Positions 5,795 to 13,236 of a stretch of DNA of 20,401 bases are shown here, piece by piece. The DNA lies in the NCBI GenBank assembly GCA_045402695.1, contig JAWPNA010000191.1:1-20401 (forward strand), in the 5' to 3' direction. This DNA comes from JAWPNA01 sp045402695 (GTDB lineage: Bacteria > Acidobacteriota > Polarisedimenticolia > JACPZX01 > DASXTC01). The number at the start of each line of letters is the position of its first letter. Position 1 is the first letter of the stretch. The notes under the pieces were generated by a model, which did not search any database, was not told the origin of the DNA, and worked only from the letters and a program-made list of their open reading frames with translations. Made by a program: the position numbers and the translations under genes.

Positions 5795-8418
5795 GGATCT
5801 CCCTGCAACGTGCGTCGCCAACCATGCCTCGGGCGAACGTCTCAAACCTCAAGAGCCCAGGTTCCAACGAGGGTGCGGCGTGGAAGCAGCAGCCCCTATT
5901 CATCTTGTTGATCACTCTCTCGGGCCTGGCATCCCTGATCTACCAGGTCGCATGGACGCGGAGACTGTCCCTCGTCCTGGGCGTCTCCACCTACGCCGTG
6001 GCGACGGTTCTCTCCGCGTTCCTCGGCGGGCTCGCCCTGGGCGCGTGGATGCTGGGAGGAACCGTGGATCGGAGCCGGCGACCCTTGCGGGTGTACGCCA
6101 CGCTCGAAGCCGGCATCGGTGTCTTCGCTCTTCTCTTTCCGTTTCTCCTGGATGCGGTGTACCGTCTGTACGTCGCCTGGGGCCGAGGCAGCGATGCACC
6201 GGGGTGGGTGCACCTGCTGGTCCGCGTGGGCCTCTCCGGGGCCCTGCTGCTTCCGCCCACGTTCCTGATGGGTGGCACCCTTCCAGCCATGTGCCGCGTG
6301 GTGGTCCGCGAGAACCGGTCGCTCGGCAGGGATGTCGCCAGGGTCTATGGGTACAACACACTCGGAGCCGCACTTGGTGCCCTTCTCGCTGGGTTCGTCC
6401 TCATTGCCTGGCTCGGCCTGCGAGGGACGGTGTGGTTCGCCAGCTCCTTGAACCTGGCCATCGCCATCGTGGCCGCGTGGCTCTCGCGGCGCGAGTCCGC
6501 GTCGCTTCCGGATGGATCGTCGATCGAGCCCACTGCGCCAATGGCGGGCGTATCGCGGGGCGTATTCCGAATCGTCCTCGCTGCTTCGGCTGTCTCCGGT
6601 TTCGCCGCGCTGGGTTACGAGGTCCTGTGGACGCGTGGGCTGATGACGGTGCTCCACACTGGGTTCACCTACTCGATCTCGATCATGCTGGCGGCGTTCC
6701 TGGGAGGTCTGGTCCTGGGGAGCTTTGTTTTCGCTCGCTTCCTCGCGGCGCGCCGCGCCTCTTTGCATACTCTCTCCTGGGTGCAGATCGGTATCGGTGT
6801 CTCCGCGCTGGGCTCGGTCTGGCTCCTGGCCCAGGCTCCCTACCTCGAGCGAACGGCGGTCGCCATGGGGCTGCTGGCGCCAACGTACACCTGGTTCTCC
6901 TGGATCGGTGAAGTGACCGTGGCCTCCGGGCTGGTGATGCTGGTGCCCACGACCCTGATGGGGATCGCCCTGCCACTCTCGGCTCGCTTGGTTGTCGAGG
7001 ATCCCCGTGATGTCGGCAGCGGCATCGGAACGCTGTACGGCGTCAATACCGTGGGCGCGATCCTGGGCGCACTGGTGGCGGGCTTCTTCCTGGTTCCCCG
7101 CATCGGAACGCTCAACACCCTGGCGCTGCTGGCAGCAGCCAACCTGCTCCTGGGCGGGCTGCTCGCCTGGATTGCCTCTGGCCCCCGTTGGGAAGCGGCG
7201 GTGGCCACGCTGGTCACGGTCGGCCTGGCGGTCGCGAGCGCTGTCGCCGTGCCCCGTGACTACTTTCGCGATGCGTTGAGCCGTTGGAAGCCCGGCGAGT
7301 TGTTGTACTTCGCGGAAGACGCGATCGGAATCGTGTCCATCTATCGCGAACCCGCGGCGGCTGGCGACTCGTATCGCCGCCTCTACGTGAACGAAACCTC
7401 TTATGCATCCTCGGCAACCTATGCACGGCGTTACCACAAGCTCCTGGGTCACCTTCCGGCGCTCCTCCATCCGAAGCCCAGCAGGACGCTGGTGATCGCC
7501 CTCGGAACGGGAATGACGGCGGGAGCCCTGGCGCGTTACGGAGAAGTGGATCAGGTGGACGCCGTCGATATCTCGCGAGCGGTCCTCGAGGGGGCGTCCT
7601 ACTTCGGGAAGGAGAACGGAAACTTCCTCGAGAACCCCAAGGCCCGGCCGCGTGTGGAGGACGGACGCCACCACCTCTTGCTCTCGATGCGTCCCTACGA
7701 TCTCATCACACTGGAGCCTCCGCCCCCTCGCTTTGCGGGCATCGCCAGCCTCTACTCCCGGGACTTCTACGAGCTTTGCAGGTCCCGGCTCGGGCCGGGA
7801 GGTGTTGTCGCCCAGTGGGTCCCGATGCACAGTCACACGGAGGAGGAGATGCGCATGCTGGTGCGCTCCTTCGTGGAAGTGTTCCCATACAGCACCCTAT
7901 GGGTTCCTGTGCGGCGCGACGCGATTCTCGTAGGATCGGTGCAACCGATTCACGTTGACCTCGCGCTCATCAGCCAGCGGATGAAGGAGCCGGCGGTGGC
8001 TCTGGACCTGATGGATATTGACTTGGGAACTCCCGAGGCGCTCGTCGCCACCTGGTTCGCGGACGGGTCGGCGCTGACGCGGTACGTGCAGGGCGTCACG
8101 CCCATCACCGACGATTGGCCGTCCATCGAGTTCTTCGCTGGCCGTGCACTGGTAGAGGATCAGGTCCATCTGGAGCGGCTTCTCCCGTACCGGATGAACC
8201 TGGCCACTCTCCTGGAGTCACTCGACGGAATGTACCGCGGCGTACCAGGTGAACTCGAGCGACAGGTGCGCGCGATGGACCACGTCTATCGTGGCGCGGT
8301 CCTGGACGACCGGGGAGATCCCGCCGGGCGGGTCCGTGAATGGCGCCGGGCGCTGGAATTGGTTCCGGAGAGCCGCTTCCTCCTTCGTCTGAACGGACGC
8401 CTGCCGGATCAGTCGTAG
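5791..8418 (+). CDS. Fused polytopic membrane / spermidine-synthase-like protein
   Basis: An 875-residue inner-membrane protein. The GTG at 5791 overlaps the previous stop by 4 bp; an ATG at 5824 is the alternative start. Residues 36-490 are a multi-pass membrane region built from two related halves. Residues 505-785 form a SAM-binding spermidine-synthase-like domain: LVIALGTGMTAGAL (567-580), acidic VDAVDIS (589-595), a product-side loop ITLEPPPPRFAG (639-650), then LYSRDFYELCRSRLGPGGV and ITDDWPSIEFFAG. In true spermidine synthases the equivalent loop carries the catalytic Asp (D-[ST]-x-D type); here it is LEPPPP. Polyamine aminopropyl transfer is therefore doubtful, although this divergence is common in fused proteins of the group. 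Residues 790-875 are a polar tail. The substrate is unknown; the active domain is probably cytoplasmic. It is the last gene of the helicase operon. Confidence 0.9.
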   Translation: MRISLQRASPTMPRANVSNLKSPGSNEGAAWKQQPLFILLITLSGLASLIYQVAWTRRLSLVLGVSTYAVATVLSAFLGGLALGAWMLGGTVDRSRRPLRVYATLEAGIGVFALLFPFLLDAVYRLYVAWGRGSDAPGWVHLLVRVGLSGALLLPPTFLMGGTLPAMCRVVVRENRSLGRDVARVYGYNTLGAALGALLAGFVLIAWLGLRGTVWFASSLNLAIAIVAAWLSRRESASLPDGSSIEPTAPMAGVSRGVFRIVLAASAVSGFAALGYEVLWTRGLMTVLHTGFTYSISIMLAAFLGGLVLGSFVFARFLAARRASLHTLSWVQIGIGVSALGSVWLLAQAPYLERTAVAMGLLAPTYTWFSWIGEVTVASGLVMLVPTTLMGIALPLSARLVVEDPRDVGSGIGTLYGVNTVGAILGALVAGFFLVPRIGTLNTLALLAAANLLLGGLLAWIASGPRWEAAVATLVTVGLAVASAVAVPRDYFRDALSRWKPGELLYFAEDAIGIVSIYREPAAAGDSYRRLYVNETSYASSATYARRYHKLLGHLPALLHPKPSRTLVIALGTGMTAGALARYGEVDQVDAVDISRAVLEGASYFGKENGNFLENPKARPRVEDGRHHLLLSMRPYDLITLEPPPPRFAGIASLYSRDFYELCRSRLGPGGVVAQWVPMHSHTEEEMRMLVRSFVEVFPYSTLWVPVRRDAILVGSVQPIHVDLALISQRMKEPAVALDLMDIDLGTPEALVATWFADGSALTRYVQGVTPITDDWPSIEFFAGRALVEDQVHLERLLPYRMNLATLLESLDGMYRGVPGELERQVRAMDHVYRGAVLDDRGDPAGRVREWRRALELVPESRFLLRLNGRLPDQS
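5920..7176 (+). repeat. Internal duplication in the membrane domain of the spermidine-synthase-like gene
   Basis: At protein level, residues 44-85 (SGLASLIYQVAWTR...LSAFLGGLALGA) match 269-310 (SGFAALGYEVLWTR...LAAFLGGLVLGS). Residues 159-202 (LMGGTLP...VYGYNTLGAALGALLAGF) match 389-432 (LMGIALP...LYGVNTVGAILGALVAGF). The offset is about 225-230 residues. This points to an ancient tandem duplication of a roughly five-helix unit. The DNA itself has diverged. Confidence 0.75.
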
Positions 8419-8425
8419 ATCCGCC

Positions 8426-8443
8426 TCCGGGCTCAGCCCCGGA
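8426..8443. terminator. Weak hairpin between convergent genes
   Basis: TCCGGG-ctcagc-CCCGGA is a perfect 6-bp stem with a 6-nt loop, 7 bp after the stop of the spermidine-synthase-like gene and before the convergent stop at 8535. There is no T-tract on either side, so termination is only a possibility. Confidence 0.3.
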
Positions 8444-8534
8444 TCAGTCCTCGGATCCCCCAGTCGGCAGAGCTTGAGAACCCCCGCGGTGACACGGCGG
8501 CTTCTCTCGAACAGGATCCGCTCGTTCGGGAAGG

Positions 8535-9464
8535 CTACTTCGCCAGGTTGAATAATGTGGATGGCACCCAGCCTTCGTTGCCCAGTTCGTCAGTGACCTT
8601 CCACCACACGCCCTCCTTTTCACCGGTGGGATACAGCATCATGCCCGGGTCGAGCTCCCGCACGACCTTGGCCTTGAGGTCGGCCGCTGCGTACATCCGA
8701 CCCGGCTTCGCCATCGTCACGGACTGCGTCACGTTGTCCGCCTTGGCATCGGGCGCGATGCTCTTGACCTCGGTGACCAGCTTCGCGAAGGCATCGAGAT
8801 ACGCCATGGTGACGACCTGTCCGATCTCGGTGTTGGCGTAGCTGCTGGCGCCCCCGGCTGCAAATGCGCCGAAGAAAGCGCCGCCGCCCGCGCCCCAGCC
8901 GAGATCGGTTTTCTTGGCGTGACCTTGGGCGAGCGCGACCTGTTCCGTGGAGCGCACGTCGGTCTGTGTCAGCACCACATCAGCGGTCTTGCTCTTCAGG
9001 CTGACGCCGCCGACGGCCGCACCCGCCACCCCCCCGACCAATCCACCCAGGATGCCCCCGATTTTCTTGCCACCGGAGTTGGCGTTCTTGTTGACCACGT
9101 CCGGCACCAACACATAGTCGGCGGCCTTCATCTGGCCTTTGCCCACATTCGAGCCACCCCGCAGCTCCCCACCGGAAGCCAGGGCACGCTCACCCTGCGC
9201 CGCCGCCAGCCCTTTGCCGCGATCCAGCAACGTGAAGCACTTGGATTCCGACACGAACACTTTGATCAAAGCTTCGGGCGACTCCAGGTTGTACTCACGC
9301 CACCAATTGTGCTCCGGCTCGGCCACGGCGAGCGTACCGATCTTCTTGTCGCAGGCGGGGATCTCGATCTGTTTCTCCTCTTTCGCGAAAAAACCGCCCG
9401 CCGCGCACATTCCAGTCAGGACTATCGAGACACAACTACGGAACTTCAAGCTGACGCTGAACAT
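8535..9464 (-). CDS. Exported CsgG-like protein with C-terminal bacterial SH3 domain
   Basis: A 309-residue protein. The ATG at 9464 has GGGGAGGG (9471-9478) 6 nt upstream and opens with a hydrophobic export signal (1-22). A Cys20 follows LTGM, a poor lipobox, so lipidation is uncertain. Residues 42-230 resemble the CsgG/HfaB type: IGTLAVAEP, an ESKCFTLLDRGKGL stretch like the conserved 'vldR' segment, then AADYVLVPDV and an interior TADVVLTQTDVRSTEQVALAQGHAKK section. Two glycine-rich stretches (131-155 and 189-208) look like glycine-zipper helices. Residues 248-305 match a bacterial SH3 domain (MYAAADLKAKVVRELDPG ... WWKVTDELGNEGWVPS), often involved in cell-wall binding. An envelope or secretion-accessory role is inferred. 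It is transcribed away from the Tricorn-type gene and converges on the upstream operon. The CsgG relation is moderate; the SH3 call is firm. Confidence 0.78.
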   Translation of the reverse strand: MFSVSLKFRSCVSIVLTGMCAAGGFFAKEEKQIEIPACDKKIGTLAVAEPEHNWWREYNLESPEALIKVFVSESKCFTLLDRGKGLAAAQGERALASGGELRGGSNVGKGQMKAADYVLVPDVVNKNANSGGKKIGGILGGLVGGVAGAAVGGVSLKSKTADVVLTQTDVRSTEQVALAQGHAKKTDLGWGAGGGAFFGAFAAGGASSYANTEIGQVVTMAYLDAFAKLVTEVKSIAPDAKADNVTQSVTMAKPGRMYAAADLKAKVVRELDPGMMLYPTGEKEGVWWKVTDELGNEGWVPSTLFNLAK

Positions 9465-9508
9465 CCTCCACCCTCCCCGATGAAACGAGCCGCACACGAC
9501 GACTGGGC

Positions 9509-9524
9509 CGTACCTGGCGGTACG
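9509..9524. promoter_or_regulatory. Perfect inverted repeat upstream of the CsgG-like gene
   Basis: CGTACC-tggc-GGTACG, with 6-bp arms, 45 bp upstream of the ATG at 9464. The position suits an operator over the minus-strand promoter. No regulator gene is adjacent, so this is a candidate site only. Confidence 0.35.
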
Positions 9525-9693
9525 ACATGAATCTCCGGCTGCAACCTGGGATCTGCCCTCTCTGCACGGCGTGCTTGAAGCTCCGGAAACGGCCATCCTC
9601 CCCACGCCGCTGCGCCCTCTCGTCAATGAAGCGGGCCGGCGGGAATCATAACACTGGGGGAGTCGATTTCGTCTCTGCACGAACTCGTGGGCA

Positions 9694-9718
9694 GCCGGAG
9701 GATGGTAGACTCTCCGGC
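9694..9718. promoter_or_regulatory. Inverted repeat upstream of the Tricorn-type gene
   Basis: GCCGGAG - 11 nt - CTCCGGC is a perfect 7-bp inverted repeat ending 46 bp before the ATG at 9765 and spanning a possible -10 (TAGACT, 9706-9711). It could be an operator or a leader hairpin. There is no independent support. Confidence 0.35.
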
Positions 9719-9753
9719 ACTCAAGAGTGTCGTCGGTTTCTCCAGTCGTGAAC

Positions 9754-9760
9754 GAGGTGA
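9754..9760 (+). promoter_or_regulatory. Ribosome binding site that fixes the Tricorn-type start
   Basis: GAGGTGA lies 4 nt before the ATG at 9765. It supports this start, which puts a clean signal peptide at the N-terminus, over the upstream in-frame ATG at 9687. Confidence 0.7.
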
Positions 9761-9764
9761 AATC

Positions 9765-12700
9765 ATGTCCATTCGATTGAACGCGGCCGCCGTGGTTCTC
9801 GCAGCCGGCGTGGGCCTCCTGCCCGCTTCCGCCGCGGCCCAGACCAAGCTCCTGCGCTTCCCCGACATAGACGGCGACCGCGTCGCCTTCTGCTACGCGG
9901 GCGACATCTGGGCGGCGCCGGTGAAGGGCGGCAGCGCCACGAGGCTGACCGCGCACCCCGGTCTCGAGCTCTTCCCGAAGTTCTCTCCGGATGGCAAGTG
10001 GATCGCCTTCACCGGCCAGTACGAGGGCGACGAGCAGGTGTACGCGATCCCGGCCGAGGGTGGGCAGCCACGCCAGCTCACCTACTACCCGGCCCGCGGG
10101 CCCTTCCCGCCCCGCGGCGGCTACGACAATCAGGTCATGGGTTGGACTCCGGACGGCGTGTCCATCGTCTTCCGCTCGCAACGCGACGCCGACGGCGTGC
10201 GCTCGGAGGGCCAGCTCTTCACCGTTCCCGTGAAGGGAGGCCTCGCGAAGGCCCTCGCCATGCCCACCTCGGGTGCAGGCGACTTCTCTCCCGATGGCAA
10301 GCGGATCGCCTACTCGCCCCTCTTCCGCGACTTCCGGACCTGGAAGCGCTACGAGGGCGGCTGGGCGCAAGACCTCTACGTATACGACTTCGCCACGAAC
10401 GATGCAAAGCCGTTCGCCACGAGCAAGCGGACCGAGCGCGACCCGATGTGGATCGGTGACGCGATCTACTTCGCCTCGGACCGCGACGGCACGCTCAACC
10501 TGTACTCCTGGGACGGCAAGACCGAGGCCGTCACGAAGCTCACGAGCAGCGCCACCTGGGACGTGCGCTGGCCTTCCTCCGACAGCGTCTCCCGCATCGT
10601 CTACGAGTTGAACGGCGAGCTGCGGGTTTTCGACGTGAAGGCGAAGGCCGACCAACCGCTCTCGATCTTCGTCCCGAACGACGGGGTCGCCATGCGGCCT
10701 TCGCGCTACTCCGCCGAGAAAAACGTCGAGGACTTCGAGCTCAGCCCGAAGGGCGAGCGGGCGCTCTTCGTGGCCCGCGGCGACGTGTTCACCGTGCCCA
10801 TCGAGAATGGGCCGACGCGGAACCTGACCGCCACCTCGAACGCCCACGACAAGGGAGCGCGCTGGTCGCCTGACGGGAAGAGGATTGCATTTCTGTCCGA
10901 CCGCACCGGCGAGGACGAGATCTGGCTCGTGGACCAGGCGGGCGGAAAGCCGGAGCAGGTCACGAAGGGCGGCGAGGGGATGCGCTACGCCCCCGAGTGG
11001 TCGGCCGAGGGCACGCACCTCGCATTCTCGGACAAGGACGGCAAGCTCTTCGTCCTGACCCTCGCCGACGGAAAGGTGGTCGAGGTCGCCGACGACGAGC
11101 GCGCCATGATCCGCGACTACGCCTGGTCTCCGAAGGGCGCCCACCTCGCCTTCTCGATGACCGACGCGAACGAGTCCCGATCCATTCACATCTGGAGCGC
11201 CACCGACGGGAAGGATCATCGCGTCACCGACGAGCTCTTCAACGAGGAGGCCCCGACTTGGGACCCCGAGGGCGAGTTCCTCTTCTACGTCTCCGACCGC
11301 GACTTCGCGCCCCAGATCAGCACGTTCGAGTGGAACTTCGCCACGAACCAGACGACGGGGCTCTACGCCGTCACACTCAAGAAGGACGGCAAGAGCCCCT
11401 TCCCGCCGCAATCCGACGAGGTGACGGTCGAGGAGAAGAAGCCAGAGGGCGACAAGAAGGCGGACGAGCAGAAGGCCGGGTCCGCTGAAAAGGCGGAGGC
11501 CAAGGCCGCAACGGCGGACGAGGAGAAGACCGAGTCGAAGGACAAGCCCGAGAAGAAGGAGACCCCATTCCGGATCGACCTGCCGGGCCTCGGCTCCCGC
11601 GTCACCCGCGTGCCCATGCACGGCGAAAACATCAGCGGCCTGGCCGTGGGCAAGGGTCACCTCGTCTACACCGTGACCGGGGCTCCCTTCTACGGCCGTG
11701 ACTCCTACGCGGAACCCACGCTGAAGCTCTACTCCCTGAAGGACCGCAAGGAGACGACCCTCGCCGAGAAAGTGGCCGGCTGGGCCATCTCCCGCGATGG
11801 GACGAAGCTGCTTGTCCACCAGGGCGAGAGCTACAACCTCTACGACGTCAAGCCCGAGGCCAAGGACAAGAAGACGGTCTCCACGAAGGGACTGATGGTG
11901 GACCGTGTGCCCGCCCAGGAGTGGGCGCAGTTCTTCGACGAGACTTGGCGCCGCTACCGTGACTTCTTCTACGTCGCGAACATGCACGGGTACGACTGGA
12001 AGGCGATCGGGGAACGGTACCGGGCGCTCCTGCCCCACGTCGCCCACCGAGCCGACCTGAACTACGTGCTGGGCGAGATGGTGGCCGAGCTGAACGTGGG
12101 CCACGCCTACATCCAGGGCGGCGATTACGAGATCCCCGCCCGCCCCAAGGTCGCTCTCCCCGGGGCGCGCTTCGAGCTCGATCCAGCGTCCGGACGCTTC
12201 CGCATCGCGCGCATCCTGCGGGGCCAGAACCAGGAGGACCTCTACCGCGCGCCGCTCACCGAGGTGGGCATCGACGCGCGGGTGGGCGACTACGTCCTGG
12301 AGATCGACGGTGTGGATCTCCGTGGAGACGACGATCCGTATCGCCTCCTCCGGAACAAGACCGATCCGGTCACGCTCACTCTCAACGCGAAGCCGGTCCT
12401 CGACGGGGCCCGCAAGACGACCTACCGGCCGGTCACCAGCGAGGAGCCGCTTCTCTACCTCGAGTGGACGAACGCCAACCGCGAGAAGGTGGCGAAGCTG
12501 ACCAACGGCCGGGCCGGGTATCTCCACATCCCCGACATGGGGGCCCCGGGGATCTACGAGTTCATCAAGTGGTTCTACCCGCAGGTGCGCAAGGAAGGCC
12601 TGGTGGTGGACATCCGCTCGAACGGCGGCGGCAACGTCTCGCAGTGGATCATCGAGCGGCTCGACACGAAACTGCTCGGCACGCGCTTCGGGCGCCGAAG

Positions 12701-13115
12701 CGAGCACCCCGGAACCTACCCCGAGACCGTCTTTTTCGGCCACAAGGTCGCGATCCTGAACGAGACATCGGCGTCGGACGGCGACATCTTCCCGCACATG
12801 TTCAGGAGGGCCGGCCTCGGGACGCTCATCGGCAAGCGCAGTTGGGGTGGCGTCGTCGGGATCACGGGACTTGGGCCGATGATCGACGGCGGGATGGTCT
12901 TCGTCCCGATCAGCGGCACGAACGACCCGGACGGGAAGTGGGTGATCGAGGGCCACGGCGTCGACCCCGACATCGTGGTGGAGAACGACCCGAAGTCGGT
13001 CCTCGCTGGGCGCGACCCGCAGCTCGAGCGCGCGGTCGAGGAGCTCGTCAAGCAGATGGACGCCGAGCCGATGAAGCTGCCGAAGCGGCCGGCGGACCCG
13101 GTGAAGACGAAGTGA
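9765..13115 (+). CDS. Tricorn protease homologue (S41 family peptidase), secreted
   Basis: A 1116-residue protein, close to the archaeal Tricorn length (about 1070). Residues 1-25 form a Sec signal peptide ending ASAAAQ, so it acts outside the cytoplasm, unlike archaeal Tricorn. Residues about 26-640 form two TolB-like beta-propellers (FSPDGKWIAFTG, WSPDGKRIAFLSDRTGEDEIW and similar blades), which filter peptides in Tricorn. A Lys/Glu-rich insert occupies about 550-601. A PDZ-like region lies near 800-885. The S41 catalytic domain has the serine in NETSASDGD (Ser1004), His780 in NVGHAY, and Glu1062 in VIEGHGVDPDIVVEND as the likely acidic partner. Gly779 replaces the Ser that precedes His in archaeal Tricorn. 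The probable role is breakdown of oligopeptides in the periplasm or outside the cell. A strong hairpin follows the stop. Confidence 0.93.
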   Translation: MSIRLNAAAVVLAAGVGLLPASAAAQTKLLRFPDIDGDRVAFCYAGDIWAAPVKGGSATRLTAHPGLELFPKFSPDGKWIAFTGQYEGDEQVYAIPAEGGQPRQLTYYPARGPFPPRGGYDNQVMGWTPDGVSIVFRSQRDADGVRSEGQLFTVPVKGGLAKALAMPTSGAGDFSPDGKRIAYSPLFRDFRTWKRYEGGWAQDLYVYDFATNDAKPFATSKRTERDPMWIGDAIYFASDRDGTLNLYSWDGKTEAVTKLTSSATWDVRWPSSDSVSRIVYELNGELRVFDVKAKADQPLSIFVPNDGVAMRPSRYSAEKNVEDFELSPKGERALFVARGDVFTVPIENGPTRNLTATSNAHDKGARWSPDGKRIAFLSDRTGEDEIWLVDQAGGKPEQVTKGGEGMRYAPEWSAEGTHLAFSDKDGKLFVLTLADGKVVEVADDERAMIRDYAWSPKGAHLAFSMTDANESRSIHIWSATDGKDHRVTDELFNEEAPTWDPEGEFLFYVSDRDFAPQISTFEWNFATNQTTGLYAVTLKKDGKSPFPPQSDEVTVEEKKPEGDKKADEQKAGSAEKAEAKAATADEEKTESKDKPEKKETPFRIDLPGLGSRVTRVPMHGENISGLAVGKGHLVYTVTGAPFYGRDSYAEPTLKLYSLKDRKETTLAEKVAGWAISRDGTKLLVHQGESYNLYDVKPEAKDKKTVSTKGLMVDRVPAQEWAQFFDETWRRYRDFFYVANMHGYDWKAIGERYRALLPHVAHRADLNYVLGEMVAELNVGHAYIQGGDYEIPARPKVALPGARFELDPASGRFRIARILRGQNQEDLYRAPLTEVGIDARVGDYVLEIDGVDLRGDDDPYRLLRNKTDPVTLTLNAKPVLDGARKTTYRPVTSEEPLLYLEWTNANREKVAKLTNGRAGYLHIPDMGAPGIYEFIKWFYPQVRKEGLVVDIRSNGGGNVSQWIIERLDTKLLGTRFGRRSEHPGTYPETVFFGHKVAILNETSASDGDIFPHMFRRAGLGTLIGKRSWGGVVGITGLGPMIDGGMVFVPISGTNDPDGKWVIEGHGVDPDIVVENDPKSVLAGRDPQLERAVEELVKQMDAEPMKLPKRPADPVKTK

Positions 13116-13122
13116 CGAAGGC

Positions 13123-13165
13123 GGGTGGAGCGGCCGGCATCGCCTCGAGGCCGGGCGCTCCGCCC
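13123..13165 (+). terminator. Strong GC hairpin after the Tricorn-type gene
   Basis: Starting 8 bp after the stop, GGG-T-GGAGCGGCCGG pairs with CCGGGCGCTCC-G-CCC across a 13-nt loop: about 15 pairs with one G-T wobble and one mismatch. No T-tract follows, so it may need a factor or act as an mRNA-end stabiliser. Confidence 0.5.
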
Positions 13166-13200
13166 AGCCGGTCGTGCCGCCCACGCCCGCCCGAACTTTC

Positions 13201-13229
13201 TTGATGCCGCTTGCGAGCGGGCCTAGACT
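13201..13229 (+). promoter_or_regulatory. Candidate sigma-70 type promoter placed for a leaderless transcript
   Basis: TTGATG (13201-13206) and TAGACT (13224-13229) are separated by exactly 17 bp, the best-formed promoter I see in the window. The -10 ends 7 nt before the ATG at 13237, so transcription would begin at or next to the start codon. This fits the lack of a ribosome binding site there. Confidence 0.5.
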
Positions 13230-13236
13230 GCCACGG

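Larger units (their letters stand above)
9465..9764. other. Divergent intergenic region, CsgG-like / Tricorn-type genes
   Basis: This 300-bp gap separates two divergent exported-protein genes. It holds two perfect inverted repeats (9509-9524 and 9694-9718, listed separately) and a TAGACT (9706-9711) that could be a -10 for the peptidase but has no clear -35. A 74-codon open frame from 9527 containing CPLCTAC has no ribosome binding site and I do not treat it as a gene. Confidence 0.5.

Noticed and set aside
3713..5845. A 710-codon minus-strand open frame across the helicase and DUF188 genes.
   Set aside because: It lies opposite two clearly recognised genes, and its composition (Arg, His, Pro, Val rich without motifs) is that of an antisense shadow.
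5896..7836. A 646-codon minus-strand open frame opposite the fused membrane protein.
   Set aside because: It is very rich in Gln, His, Arg and Asp with no domain, and opposite a well-supported membrane protein.
9527..9751. A small plus-strand frame with a CPLCTAC cysteine pattern.
   Set aside because: No ribosome binding site, low-complexity composition, and it covers the likely promoter of the Tricorn-type gene.
13174..13236. N-terminal extension of the RodZ-like protein from GTG 13174 or ATG 13204.
   Set aside because: The extension is not part of the HTH domain, has no ribosome binding site and would overlap the -35/-10 pair.
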